From: Nostoc sp. 'Lobaria pulmonaria (5183) cyanobiont'
GTDB taxonomy: Bacteria > Cyanobacteriota > Cyanobacteriia > Cyanobacteriales > Nostocaceae
Length of the DNA: 64,000 nucleotides
Assembly (NCBI RefSeq): GCF_002949795.1
Contig: NZ_CP026692.1
Coordinates: forward strand, 3,766,545-3,830,544
Direction: 5' to 3'
Positions within the stretch are counted from its first letter, which is position 1. The number at the start of each line of letters is the position of its first letter. This document shows, in pieces, positions 53,923 through 62,670 of this stretch. Made by a program: the position numbers and the translations under genes. The notes below the pieces were generated by a model. It had not been told where the DNA came from. It searched no databases and was given only the letters and a program-made list of their open reading frames with translations.

Positions 53923-54432
53923 CTAAATATCTATCTCGCTCAACTCGCGTGTGATGTGATCGAATGGTTCATCTACAAAAGCAGTATTAACCACACCTGC
54001 TGCTACTACTTGTTCCTTAATCAAATCCTTGAGAATTTGGATACCGCGAACCGTAGGGCCAATTGGTACTCCTAGAGAATTGTAAGTTTCACGTAGCCCT
54101 TGCAGGACTCGTTCATCCAATACATTTGTGTTACCAGCAACCAGCGCATAGGTGGCATAGCGCAGATAGTAGTCCATATCCCGCAGACAAGCTGCATAAC
54201 GACGAGTTGTATAAGCATTTCCACCGGGGCGAATCAATTCTGGCAGTTCTTCAAATAACTTTAAACCAGCTTGCTTGACAAGTGCAGCCGCATTAGAATT
54301 GATTGCCGCCGCCGCTTGTACTCTTGCTGTACCACTATCAAAATAAGACTTCAGGCTATCGATCGCATTCCGGTCAAAATACCGACCAGCTAGGTCATAA
54401 TTCTTAATTAAACTTGTTACCGCATCGCGCAT
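53923..54432 (-). CDS. apcF: Allophycocyanin beta-18 subunit
   Basis: 169 residues from ATG 54432. The phycobilin-attachment Cys lies in RRYAACLRDMDYYLRYATYALVAG, and the globin-like helices MRDAVTSLIKNYDLAGRYFD and NSLGVPIGPTVRGIQILKD are typical of ApcF. It is a terminal emitter of the phycobilisome core passing energy to photosystem II. A TTG start at 54447 would add five residues but the family begins at the Met used here. Monocistronic, followed by a HIP1-stem terminator. Confidence 0.93.
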   Translation of the reverse strand: MRDAVTSLIKNYDLAGRYFDRNAIDSLKSYFDSGTARVQAAAAINSNAAALVKQAGLKLFEELPELIRPGGNAYTTRRYAACLRDMDYYLRYATYALVAGNTNVLDERVLQGLRETYNSLGVPIGPTVRGIQILKDLIKEQVVAAGVVNTAFVDEPFDHITRELSEIDI

Positions 54433-54649
54433 TCCTTTTTCTCCCAATCATTGCTATTTATGGTTTGATATTTATTTGCCTGCACTTATGCACCATTAAA
54501 TTTTTGTGCTATTAAAAATAGGATTCGGCACAAAAACAATCTATCCACTATTTAAGGATTCTATGCCAAAGTTGACCCCTATGTGATGAATTTTCCCGTT
54601 TTGTATAGATGATCGCTGAAAGGTTAATATAACCTGTAATCAAGATATC

Positions 54650-54693
54650 TGTAGCACAAGCTACAAAATCTGCTAATGGCTAGTATTTAAGAT
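54650..54693 (+). promoter_or_regulatory. NtcA-activated promoter of glnA
   Basis: TGTAGCACAAGCTACA (54650-54665) contains GTA-N8-TAC, the NtcA box. A TAN3T -10 element, TAAGAT, lies at 54688-54693, 23 nt further down. That spacing is the class II activation arrangement known for cyanobacterial glnA. Confidence 0.85.
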
Positions 54694-54790
54694 ATTTCTG
54701 GTGTGTCACGGCTTGATTGAGATCAGCAGGGTTAGGATGCTTTAGAAGATTCTAGTATTACTTTAGGAAATTGGTAGAGAAGGAGTAACA

Positions 54791-56215
54791 ATGACAACAC
54801 CGCAAGAAGTCTTGAAGAGAATTCAAGATGATAAAATTCAACTGATTGATCTCAAATTCATCGATACAGTAGGGACTTGGCAGCATCTCACACTGTATCA
54901 AGACCAAATTGATGAGACTGCATTCACTGATGGCGTACCTTTTGACGGTTCCAGCATCCGGGGTTGGAAAGCAATTAACGAATCAGACATGACGATGGTA
55001 CTCGACCCCAACACTGCTTGGATCGACCCATTTATGGAAGTCCCAACGCTAAGTATAATTTGTAGTATTAAAGAACCCCGCACGGGTGAATGGTACAATC
55101 GTTGCCCACGCGTTATTGCCCAAAAAGCAATAGATTACCTGGTTTCCACTGGTCTTGGTGACACAGCCTTCTTTGGCCCTGAAGCTGAATTCTTTATCTT
55201 TGACAGTGCTAGGTTTGCACAAACCGCCAACGAAGGCTACTATTTCTTAGACTCCGCAGAAGGTGCTTGGAATTCTGGTAAAGCCGGTACAGATGAAAAA
55301 CCCAACTTGGGTTACAAACCACGCTTCAAAGAAGGTTACTTCCCAGTTTCACCAACGGATTCTTTTCAAGATATCCGTACAGAGATGCTGTTGACGATGG
55401 CACAATTAGGTGTACCCATTGAAAAGCATCACCACGAAGTTGCTACTGGTGGTCAGTGCGAACTTGGTTTCAAGTTTGGTAAGTTGATCGAAGCGGCTGA
55501 CTGGTTGATGATTTACAAATATGTCATCAAGAACGTTGCCAAGAAATACGGTAAAACCGTCACCTTCATGCCAAAACCGATTTTTGGCGATAACGGTTCG
55601 GGAATGCACTGTCACCAATCCATCTGGAGAGACGGCCAACCTCTGTTTGCAGGTGATAAATATGCTGGTTTGAGCGATATGGGGTTGTACTACATTGGTG
55701 GTCTTCTCAAACACGCACCAGCCCTGTTGGCAATCACCAACCCTAGCACCAACTCATACAAGCGCCTAGTACCTGGTTATGAAGCTCCTGTTAACTTGGC
55801 TTACTCCCAAGGGAACCGTTCTGCTTCTATCCGTATTCCTTTATCTGGCACTAACCCTAAAGCCAAACGTTTGGAATTCCGTTGTCCAGATGCTACATCT
55901 AACCCTTATTTGGCATTTGCTGCAATGCTTTGTGCTGGTATCGATGGCATCAAAAACAAAATCCATCCTGGTGAACCCCTAGATAAGAATATCTATGAAC
56001 TCTCTCCAGAAGAACTGGCAAAGGTTCCTTCAACTCCAGGTTCTTTAGAACTGGCGTTGCAAGCACTGGAAAAAGATCACGCCTTTTTGACAGAATCAGG
56101 CGTTTTCACGGAAGACTTTATCGAAAATTGGATTGATTACAAGCTAGGTAACGAAGTTAAACAGTTGCAGCTGCGTCCTCATCCCTACGAATTTTACCTT
56201 TACTACGATGCTTAA
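54791..56215 (+). CDS. glnA: Glutamine synthetase type I
   Basis: 474 residues, full length. [19 protein letters not shown] start ([15 protein letters not shown]), metal-binding [11 protein letters not shown]-site [14 protein letters not shown], and [22 protein letters not shown]. It joins ammonium to glutamate, the main nitrogen-assimilation step. Ribosome site GAAGGAG 6 nt before the ATG. NtcA promoter upstream, terminator downstream, and the inhibitor gene gifA convergent 120 bp past the stop. Cyanobacterial GS is controlled by the inactivating factors rather than by adenylylation. Confidence 0.98.
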   Translation: MTTPQEVLKRIQDDKIQLIDLKFIDTVGTWQHLTLYQDQIDETAFTDGVPFDGSSIRGWKAINESDMTMVLDPNTAWIDPFMEVPTLSIICSIKEPRTGEWYNRCPRVIAQKAIDYLVSTGLGDTAFFGPEAEFFIFDSARFAQTANEGYYFLDSAEGAWNSGKAGTDEKPNLGYKPRFKEGYFPVSPTDSFQDIRTEMLLTMAQLGVPIEKHHHEVATGGQCELGFKFGKLIEAADWLMIYKYVIKNVAKKYGKTVTFMPKPIFGDNGSGMHCHQSIWRDGQPLFAGDKYAGLSDMGLYYIGGLLKHAPALLAITNPSTNSYKRLVPGYEAPVNLAYSQGNRSASIRIPLSGTNPKAKRLEFRCPDATSNPYLAFAAMLCAGIDGIKNKIHPGEPLDKNIYELSPEELAKVPSTPGSLELALQALEKDHAFLTESGVFTEDFIENWIDYKLGNEVKQLQLRPHPYEFYLYYDA

Positions 56216-56251
56216 TTAAGAGTCGTATCTAACTAAAAAGTAATAAGTTTT

Positions 56252-56282
56252 GCCACCCTCTACTTTAGGGTGGCTTTTTTTC
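56252..56282 (+). terminator. Intrinsic terminator of glnA
   Basis: GCCACCCT - CTACTTT - AGGGTGGC followed by TTTTTTTT. A textbook stem and T-run, 36 nt beyond the glnA stop. Confidence 0.9.
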
Positions 56283-56337
56283 CAGATTTCTCAGTTGAGA
56301 CATTAACTCAAAAAATTCAGCTTAGAATTCCTGAAAT

Positions 56338-56538
56338 TCAGCTCATGGAAGCATGACTAGGCCCATAAATCATCCGAGTATTAGCATCTACCTTCCCTTG
56401 AATTGGGTTCCAGTAATGAGATGCTTCTTCAGGAAGACCAAGCTCTTGTGCCGCCCGCATTAGTATTGATTGTTGGCGATTCTTGACTTGCTGATGTTCG
56501 CGCACCATTAACGCACGAGATTTATCTGCGATAGACAT
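56338..56538 (-). CDS. gifA: Glutamine synthetase inactivating factor IF7-type (GifA)
   Basis: 66 residues from ATG 56538, chosen because AGAGGA sits 8 nt before it. Upstream in-frame Mets would add an AT-rich lead unlike the family. MSIADKSRALMVREHQQVKN, RQQSILMRAAQELGLP and YWNPIQGK are the conserved pieces of IF7/IF17-type inhibitors that bind and inactivate glutamine synthetase when ammonium is plentiful. It is convergent with glnA, as in Anabaena. Its promoter carries an NtcA box placed for repression. Confidence 0.93.
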   Translation of the reverse strand: MSIADKSRALMVREHQQVKNRQQSILMRAAQELGLPEEASHYWNPIQGKVDANTRMIYGPSHASMS

Positions 56539-56609
56539 AATCATAGTCCTCTCTATTTCGTGAATATATAATTTTTCTTTCCTTACAAGACTAATATAAC
56601 AATATTTCT

Positions 56610-56623
56610 GTAACATAAGCTAC
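56610..56623 (-). promoter_or_regulatory. NtcA repression site in the gifA promoter
   Basis: GTAACATAAGCTAC on the plus strand is GTA-N8-TAC. A -10-like TATATT (minus, 56592-56597) follows 13 nt beyond, so the box lies over the -35 region. That is how NtcA represses gif genes under nitrogen shortage. It nearly matches the glnA box (GTAGCACAAGCTAC). Confidence 0.8.
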
Positions 56624-56912
56624 TTTTTACAAAAAAATTATATTTTGTTAGCCTACAATTTTCCGGCTTTGGAGGAAAATCCTCTAATCCACTTTTGATA
56701 ACTAAAATCATCTAGCTTCAGATTGGTCTAACTTAAAAACACACCTTACCCAAGACTGAACATTTATTCTTTACTTTTATTTACACTTAAGTTCAACTCA
56801 AGTGATTAATTTTTGTGACTTTTACTATTTTTTTAGGTGAAGCGGCACAAATACAGCAATCGCAAAAATTAAGTTATTATTAAATAAAGATTTACAAAAA
56901 TTTACATAATTT

Positions 56913-57812
56913 ATGACAGTTACCTACCCGCGTAAATTTCAGAATGTTTTGAGTGCGAGAGATATATTAAAACGGGTGGTATGCGATCGCGAAATCCATC
57001 TTATTACCCTCAACCGCTACCGTTACAGCGAACAACACAGCTGCAAAGACCTCACAGAGCTAATTGAACAACTGAATGGACAGCCACGGCAACTAGTGCG
57101 GGATTTGTCTCATCACATTTCGGATGAAGCTCGTCATGCCATGTGGCTAACTGACTTGTTGACAGACCTGGGAGCAGATATTGGTAAGCCGCCCGGTTCC
57201 TCATATATCAATGAATTTGAACGCCTACTCGATCGCGAACAAAAAGATCCAGTCCAAGACCTCGAAGATTTTGTGATTTCTTCCCTTGCCGCAATTAACG
57301 TTACCGAAAAACGGGGCTGTGAGTATTTCTCTGCCCATATTCACGCCCTCAAACAAGCACCGCAGACAGAAGAAAACATCAAAATTCGGGAAACAATTGA
57401 AAAAATTCTCCCAGAGGAAGTAGGACACGTCCGGTGGGGTAATCGTTGGCTAGGAGAACTCGCGCGTAAAAGTCCAGAACATCAGCAAAAAGTCGAGCAA
57501 GCCAAGCGAAAATATACTGCAATTGAACAAGCTGCATTTGAATCGGGAATGGATATCACCTTGGGTGCAGAACTACGACGAGTTGCCAACTTGGTGGAAG
57601 TGGCAAATACCATGCCACTTTGGCAACGTCCCCAGTACCTGATGGAACGCTTACCCCAGACTTTGCTAGCGCCTGAGTTGCAATTTACTAGGATTCAGGC
57701 TGCACAAAAGGCTTGGCAGCGCGATCCACAGATGTTTATCGAGAAGTTTGTGCCAATGTTCCTCAATGGCATCCAGGGAAGAGAGAATAACCGCAAGAAA
57801 ACAACAGTGTAA
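56913..57812 (+). CDS. Ferritin-like (diiron-type) protein
   Basis: 299 residues, helical. Paired ligand motifs typical of ferritin-like diiron proteins: LSHHISDEARHAMWL and ILPEEVGHVRWGNRW (E..H pairs), with NVTEKRGCEYFSAHI between them. No signal peptide. Likely a cytoplasmic oxidase/hydroxylase or metal store conserved in cyanobacteria, with no defined substrate. The 56617-56912 gap upstream is AT-rich and holds the gifA NtcA box. Confidence 0.8.
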   Translation: MTVTYPRKFQNVLSARDILKRVVCDREIHLITLNRYRYSEQHSCKDLTELIEQLNGQPRQLVRDLSHHISDEARHAMWLTDLLTDLGADIGKPPGSSYINEFERLLDREQKDPVQDLEDFVISSLAAINVTEKRGCEYFSAHIHALKQAPQTEENIKIRETIEKILPEEVGHVRWGNRWLGELARKSPEHQQKVEQAKRKYTAIEQAAFESGMDITLGAELRRVANLVEVANTMPLWQRPQYLMERLPQTLLAPELQFTRIQAAQKAWQRDPQMFIEKFVPMFLNGIQGRENNRKKTTV

Positions 57813-58447
57813 AAGGGGCATGGGGCATTAGGCACAAGAGGCAGAGGTGCAGAGGGGAAAAACTTACTGAACTTCTCCTCTGCTCCCCTATTGCTTTCTT
57901 TAACTAAAATTCATTTAAAAAGACCAAATGCAAAATTTTGCATCTGGCCTTGGGTGTAGAATAATTAAAATGACTAAGATGAACTGGCAGATCCTTCTTA
58001 ATAATTATCTCGTCGGGAGCCATCTGCGAGGAGAACGAACCAGGGGGCAAAAGTAGGTCAAGATTAGTAGATTTGTTAGCAAGTGCAATAAATCTATACT
58101 ACTTATGCTAATCCATACGCTAGATAAGCAAGAGATGAAACGAAAGAGATTTTATGCTTCGGCAAAGGACGTTAAACAGATGTCGGAGCTAAAATCGGTT
58201 ACTTGCTTATGTAGATAACCACTTACTGAATGCATGAGAAGAAAATCTATTGGGGAATTTTGATCGGCAGGATTGAGGCCAACTATATATACAAAGCTTG
58301 CAGTTGAAATACTAAGCGATCACTGAAGACTTTCCTGTGTCAACTGTATATATCTCTGCCAGAAAAACTATGTAACAGATGTTAGCACAACATCCTGTTT
58401 TCTGGTAATTCTGTTCCTTTGGGAAAAGAGGCATTACCCTACAGTAG
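57813..58447. other. Intergenic region between ferritin-like gene and patX
   Basis: 635 bp. Contains a GGGGCATGGGGCATTAGGC repeat at 57817, a hairpin at 57921-57950, and otherwise featureless AT-rich DNA. No open frame with coding character. Confidence 0.45.
57921..57950. terminator. Bidirectional-looking hairpin
   Basis: AGACCAAATGCAAAA with TTTTGCATCTGGCCT, nearly perfect. On the minus strand it is followed by TTTTTAAA, which suits termination of transcripts coming from the patX side. Confidence 0.5.
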
Positions 58448-58675
58448 TTAAACCACAGCATAGATATTTCGGGCTTTTTGTGTCACTTCTCTGCGCCCAC
58501 TACCGCGATGACGTGGCGCATCATCTGAACAAGCTTCAGATGACGCCGAGAGCCGCTGTTCCGAAGTAGGCGTGGAAGGCAGCGCTGTTGATAAGTGATT
58601 GACCATTGCTTGGCAATTAAAAGCTAAGGGGCCGAACACCAGACTCGAGACTAAAAGTGAAATGGCAGCACGCAT
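58448..58675 (-). CDS. patX: PatX, RGSGR-containing heterocyst-inhibitor precursor
   Basis: 75 residues. Exported N-terminus (AAISLLVSSLVFGPLAFNCQA, which has a Sec-type hydrophobic core), a Ser/Thr/Pro-rich middle, and the pentapeptide RGSGR at residues 57-61 within RHRGSGRREV. RGSGR is the active peptide of the heterocyst-pattern inhibitor PatS, which acts on HetR. PatX proteins carry RG(S/T)GR behind a signal peptide in heterocyst formers. Here it is the S form. The signal peptide implies export and processing so that the peptide can move between cells. A TCCGGA promoter lies just upstream. A ribosome site is not in the usual place. Confidence 0.88.
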   Translation of the reverse strand: MRAAISLLVSSLVFGPLAFNCQAMVNHLSTALPSTPTSEQRLSASSEACSDDAPRHRGSGRREVTQKARNIYAVV

Positions 58676-58710
58676 AGCAGATGTCTATTTTGGAACTCTC
58701 CTCTTCACTG

Positions 58711-58738
58711 ATACTTAGCTTTTTAAGGAATATCCGGA
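58711..58738 (-). promoter_or_regulatory. DIF1-type (TCCGGA) promoter of patX
   Basis: TCCGGA at 58733-58738, then 15 nt, then the -10-like TAAGTAT at 58711-58717 (minus strand). TCCGGA near -35 is the DIF1 signature reported for transcripts induced during heterocyst differentiation. The transcript would start about 30 nt before the patX ATG. Confidence 0.7.
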
Positions 58739-58782
58739 CAATTAATCAAAAAGTATTCTGCTTTACTGAAAATAAACTCTTT

Positions 58783-60528
58783 TTATCCTCTGTTTAAATG
58801 TTCGACTAATAACCAATTACCAGAGTGATTGTGACGACCCCACAATGTAACTAATTGTTCGTGGGGATAAGCGCGTAATTGCTCGTCGATATGCGATCGC
58901 AAAGTCACAAGCTGCCAATTTTGCCCTTGATATGCGGCTGGTGCTGTGACAGTGAATCTGTATTCCTGCTGTTCCCAGCGGAAAAAGATGCCTTTAAAAC
59001 AGTTACTTTCTCCAATTAATGCTTTGTCAAAAGCAGAGTCAGGGCAATCGCCACTAACTGGATAGGCTTGTGGGTTATTTAAGTAATACAGTTGCCAGTC
59101 CAGCCAATCCGAACGATTGGGTGGAAGATTAAATAAAGGAATAATTGCTGCTTTTGAGCGATTATCTTCTAATAAAGCCGTTTGCAGCGTCCTCACAGGT
59201 AAATCCCTCGGCTGGCAGTTTAATTCAACACATATCGCCGCTGCCATCCCCGCTGCTTGACCAATTCCCATAACCACAGGTTGTAATCTGGTAGCGCCAT
59301 TGGCAATGTGAGAGACAGAAATATTCTTTTCACAGACCAAAAAACCATCTGTTGTGGCTGGAATTAGACAACTGTAGGGAATTGTAAAGGGAGTCCCCGT
59401 CCAACGTCCTCCCCAACGGATGGATTTAGGTTGCAGTGGGAATTGAACGCCAGGATAATGATGGTCATTGGCGTAGTTACCAACTGCGATCGCATCATTA
59501 AATATAGATGCAACTCTACCTTTGGCGATTGGTAAAATATCCTGTTCTCGGACAGTAGTTAGCCCCACCAAGCGGCGGCTTTCCCGGTAATAGGGATGCA
59601 GTGCAAAAGCTGTAGAAGTGTGAGGAAATACTTTTTTTGCTAAACCATAACGACGACCAAGCTGTTTTTGAATAAAATGAGCAAAATTTTGGCTGTGCCA
59701 GCGAGATTCTTGGATGAATTCACCTCTGGATACATCTGACTCTATCAACCGCCCTACCCCTTCTCCGTAATCATTGCCACAGATGGGCCAATTCATCATA
59801 AACAGGCCACCAGGCAAACGTCCATAATTTAAAAATGTCTCTGCTCCATAGCCATCCCAAGCACCTATAAACTGGGATGGATTATAGTTAGTTGCAGCCG
59901 GAATCTCTGGTGCAATTGATTCACCAAAGTCTTGCATAATCACTACATAAGTGGGCGCTTGCACGGGATATTTCTGGGTTAAAGAGTTAAAAGTCACTGG
60001 GGCGCTGGGTTCTTCCCACTCCGATTGCAATTCCCAACCCCAGCGGTAAGGTATATCAGCTAAAGGTAATAAATCTCCTAACTCTGTGCCGTCGAGAATA
60101 ATCTTGGCTGTGACAGCAAAATCTGCAAAGCAGACACCAGTAATCGAATCACCTTGGCGGTAAACATCTATTGGTACTTGTCCAGAAATACAGTGTAGAT
60201 TGGGCAATTCCTGCACCCAATCAGCAAAAATCTCTGTCCCAATTCGGGGATCGTAACTAAAAAAGCTTACCCAGCTGTTATCTAATCCTCCAGGCTGTCG
60301 TTGTCGCAATTCCTGCAAAAACGCACCCCATAACCCCGTTTGAAAGGCTTCTAATTCGTTGCCATCGGGTACAGACACTCCAGCCGAAGTTAGCATTCCC
60401 CCCAACCAAGGAAATTCACTCACCAGAATGGTTTTGGCTCCCCGTCGCGCTGCTTGGATAGCAGCCGCAGTGCCTCCGGTTCCGCCACCGACAACTAAGA
60501 CATCAGCTGTATATGTCTGATTAACCAT
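58783..60528 (-). CDS. FAD-dependent oxidoreductase (FAD_oxidored family)
   Basis: 581 residues. N-terminal dinucleotide motif ADVLVVGGGTGGTAAAIQAARRGA, then FPWLGGMLTSAGVSV, ILDGTELGDLLPLADIP, TTVREQDILPIAKGR and CEKNISVSHIANGATRLQP with GIGQAAGMAAAI near the C-terminus. It matches the family of large FAD proteins often involved in sugar or xenobiotic oxidation. Substrate unknown; no signal peptide. Not in an operon; the hemerythrin-like gene upstream has its own terminator. Confidence 0.88.
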   Translation of the reverse strand: MVNQTYTADVLVVGGGTGGTAAAIQAARRGAKTILVSEFPWLGGMLTSAGVSVPDGNELEAFQTGLWGAFLQELRQRQPGGLDNSWVSFFSYDPRIGTEIFADWVQELPNLHCISGQVPIDVYRQGDSITGVCFADFAVTAKIILDGTELGDLLPLADIPYRWGWELQSEWEEPSAPVTFNSLTQKYPVQAPTYVVIMQDFGESIAPEIPAATNYNPSQFIGAWDGYGAETFLNYGRLPGGLFMMNWPICGNDYGEGVGRLIESDVSRGEFIQESRWHSQNFAHFIQKQLGRRYGLAKKVFPHTSTAFALHPYYRESRRLVGLTTVREQDILPIAKGRVASIFNDAIAVGNYANDHHYPGVQFPLQPKSIRWGGRWTGTPFTIPYSCLIPATTDGFLVCEKNISVSHIANGATRLQPVVMGIGQAAGMAAAICVELNCQPRDLPVRTLQTALLEDNRSKAAIIPLFNLPPNRSDWLDWQLYYLNNPQAYPVSGDCPDSAFDKALIGESNCFKGIFFRWEQQEYRFTVTAPAAYQGQNWQLVTLRSHIDEQLRAYPHEQLVTLWGRHNHSGNWLLVEHLNRG

Positions 60529-60563
60529 CCTTTAACCTCACAGGAGTTCCGACATATTCTCCT

Positions 60564-60612
60564 AAAAAAAGCGATCGCATTCCAGTTTTTATCTCAAACT
60601 GAGTGCGATCGC
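60564..60612 (-). terminator. HIP1-based intrinsic terminator downstream of the hemerythrin-like gene
   Basis: Minus strand: GCGATCGCA, about 24 nt, TGCGATCGC, then TTTTTTT. Two HIP1 octamers form the stem, as after apcF. It follows the 60700 stop and precedes the oxidoreductase start. Confidence 0.7.
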
Positions 60613-60699
60613 GATCGGATTCCTGAAATCAAAAATTATTAGGATTATTTTTCAATTAGTACTTACTTAACTAGAAGTCAAGGCAGTGTTGAGTTAGAT

Positions 60700-61278
60700 T
60701 TACTTTGTCAAACCCTCAAACACACCCCTCAAAGCTGCAACAGCATCTTGAGTGCGCGCCCAAACTCCTTGATCTGGGTCTTGACCTGTAAGTTCTCTTG
60801 TACCCAAAACTTCCAACACACCTTTCAATTGTTCTTGATGAGCGCGATTTTCAAAGTTCACTTGATTGAGCGGCCCAATAGCTTCTTTTACGTCATCACC
60901 TACTACCTGAGCAGCTTTATGGATAATTAAACCAGTCATTACGGCTTGGTGCTTAATCCTTTCGTGAATAGAAACCTTTTGGTACAGTGTCAGCTCATCC
61001 CCATCTATTATACGACCTACTTGCTCAACGTACTGCCCTATGGTGTCTCTAGGCTGGGCTGAACCACCACCAAATTTTGAAATAACTCCCTCAATCACTG
61101 TGAGGTTTTCTTGGTCATCTTTGAGAAAGTCGTTTAGGCGTTTGCTAATTTCTTGATCGTTGCTTACAGCAGGTAGTACTTTTCGTTCATTAGAAATTAG
61201 CAACTCTTGTATAGCTTTCAAATCTGCTAGCTCTGTAGCGATCGCCTTACGCTTGGTATCATCTAAAGCTACAACCAT
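60700..61278 (-). CDS. Hemerythrin HHE-like protein, cyanobacterial type
   Basis: 192 residues, all helical. DDTKRKAIATELADLKAIQ, HERIKHQAVMTGLIIHKAA and NFENRAHQEQLKGVLEVLG supply the spaced His and Glu residues. Related cyanobacterial proteins are annotated as HHE-type cation-binding. Likely a soluble diiron or metal/oxygen-binding protein linked to stress. Monocistronic. Confidence 0.75.
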   Translation of the reverse strand: MVVALDDTKRKAIATELADLKAIQELLISNERKVLPAVSNDQEISKRLNDFLKDDQENLTVIEGVISKFGGGSAQPRDTIGQYVEQVGRIIDGDELTLYQKVSIHERIKHQAVMTGLIIHKAAQVVGDDVKEAIGPLNQVNFENRAHQEQLKGVLEVLGTRELTGQDPDQGVWARTQDAVAALRGVFEGLTK

Positions 61279-61376
61279 TTCTAGACTTGCCTCAAATAAA
61301 TTAGGATACTATTAACCTCTCACATTTATTTTGCTTAACAAATCATTCTTGAGATGTATTCTCATTATATTTATGT

Positions 61377-62108
61377 CTAAAGTCGCAAACAGGAATACAG
61401 CGAATCTGATACCCGGATAAACTTCCAGAAGTCGAGTAGCTGTTCTCCTACAAGCTGATACTGGGAAAAGTGAAAGAAATGCCCTCCTTCTAAACAAGAC
61501 CAGAGGCGATCGCCCTCCTTCAAATGCGATCGCCATCCTTGCAGTGCCTCTGGTTCCACAACAATGTCATTTAAGCTACTACAAACCATCAAAGGTACTG
61601 AAACTCTGTTTGCCTTTATACTCACCCTCTCAAACAGAGAATGAGGAGAGAGCGAACAATCTAAATCTTGCTCCAGCAGATGTGTCAAACTCTTGAGAGT
61701 GCGTTCATCCTGATAACCAAATAAGTTGTAAACCATATCAGTCAAAAGCTTTTGGCGACTTAAAAACTGACGGTGCATATAGTAATGAGCTTGCCAATCA
61801 ACCGCCGCATCAACACCCACGGCTAATAGCGTCAAAGACTTGACTGTTTCTGGATAGCGACGGCTATAGAGTAGCCCTAGTAATCCTCCTGTACTATGAC
61901 CAATCAGGTGAACAGGTCGATTGCAAGATTTGAGGTAGTCATGAAGCAGAACAACAGCAGCATCTAGTGAACTTACTTCATCTTGGCTTTGGCGATATTT
62001 CCACTCTTGGATTGTCACTAGATCAGACAGGTAACGAAGTAGTGGTTGAGCAAAGTATTGCAAACTAGGGCTTGTATTTAACCAAAGAACATCCGGCAGT
62101 TTAGACAT
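61377..62108 (-). CDS. Alpha/beta hydrolase
   Basis: 243 residues from Met at 62108 (an upstream start at 62177 adds a poor lead). Nucleophile elbow LIGHSTGGLLG, catalytic Asp region VCSSLNDIVVEP and His in LEGGHFFHFS complete the triad. Serine hydrolase of the esterase/lipase type, cytoplasmic; substrate unknown. AGGAAAATCAGG is just before the start. Confidence 0.85.
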   Translation of the reverse strand: MSKLPDVLWLNTSPSLQYFAQPLLRYLSDLVTIQEWKYRQSQDEVSSLDAAVVLLHDYLKSCNRPVHLIGHSTGGLLGLLYSRRYPETVKSLTLLAVGVDAAVDWQAHYYMHRQFLSRQKLLTDMVYNLFGYQDERTLKSLTHLLEQDLDCSLSPHSLFERVSIKANRVSVPLMVCSSLNDIVVEPEALQGWRSHLKEGDRLWSCLEGGHFFHFSQYQLVGEQLLDFWKFIRVSDSLYSCLRL

Positions 62109-62670
62109 CCTGATTTTCCTGTAAATAGAATAAACTCTCAAGTTGCTAATTAAGAATTTTGTAACTAATAACCACAAGTTGCTATATCTGATTCCAGCTG
62201 ATTTTTCCAGCCAGACTTACCAGTGTGTCAAACCTCTTGTAAAAACTTATTGATAAAAATATTCCATATATTTGAGAAAAGCTTACAGTATTAGGAAAAT
62301 TATTGCAAATAATTGTTGTTAGTGTGTCAATAGACCTCTTGCACGAATGCAAAACTTGCCCTCATCCCCCAACCCCTTCTCCCAAAATTGGGAGAAGGGG
62401 AGTCAATTTCAAAGTCCCTCTCCCAAGCTTGGGAGAGAGTGCTTTTGCCGGCGCCCATTTCAGCAATAAGCAGAGTCAATTTCAAAGTCCCTCTCCCAAG
62501 CTTGGGAGAGGGATTTAGGGTGAGGGTAAGGATTCATGCAAGAAGTCTAATAACTGTTTCTCTGTGAAGTTAGACCAAATTTTCCCTGCCTATCAGCGTC
62601 CCCCTCTTCGGAAGGCTACAAAGCTTAGAACAAGCTAAAACACAGAAATCTCAAATTTGATAGCTTAACG
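62109..62670. other. Intergenic region with dispersed CCCAAGCTTGGG repeats
   Basis: 562 bp. 62373-62400 is a perfect palindrome (CCCCTTCTCCCAAAA-TTGGGAGAAGGGG) and two copies of the repeat at 24671 follow at 62404-62437 and 62477-62552. Leader of the alcohol dehydrogenase gene at the right. No gene. Confidence 0.65.

Noticed and set aside
53923..54447. TTG start for apcF at 54447
   Set aside because: The known subunit is 169 residues and starts at the Met at 54432.
56338..56616. 92-residue version of the gifA product
   Set aside because: The extra 26 residues are AT-driven and the ribosome site fits only the Met at 56538.
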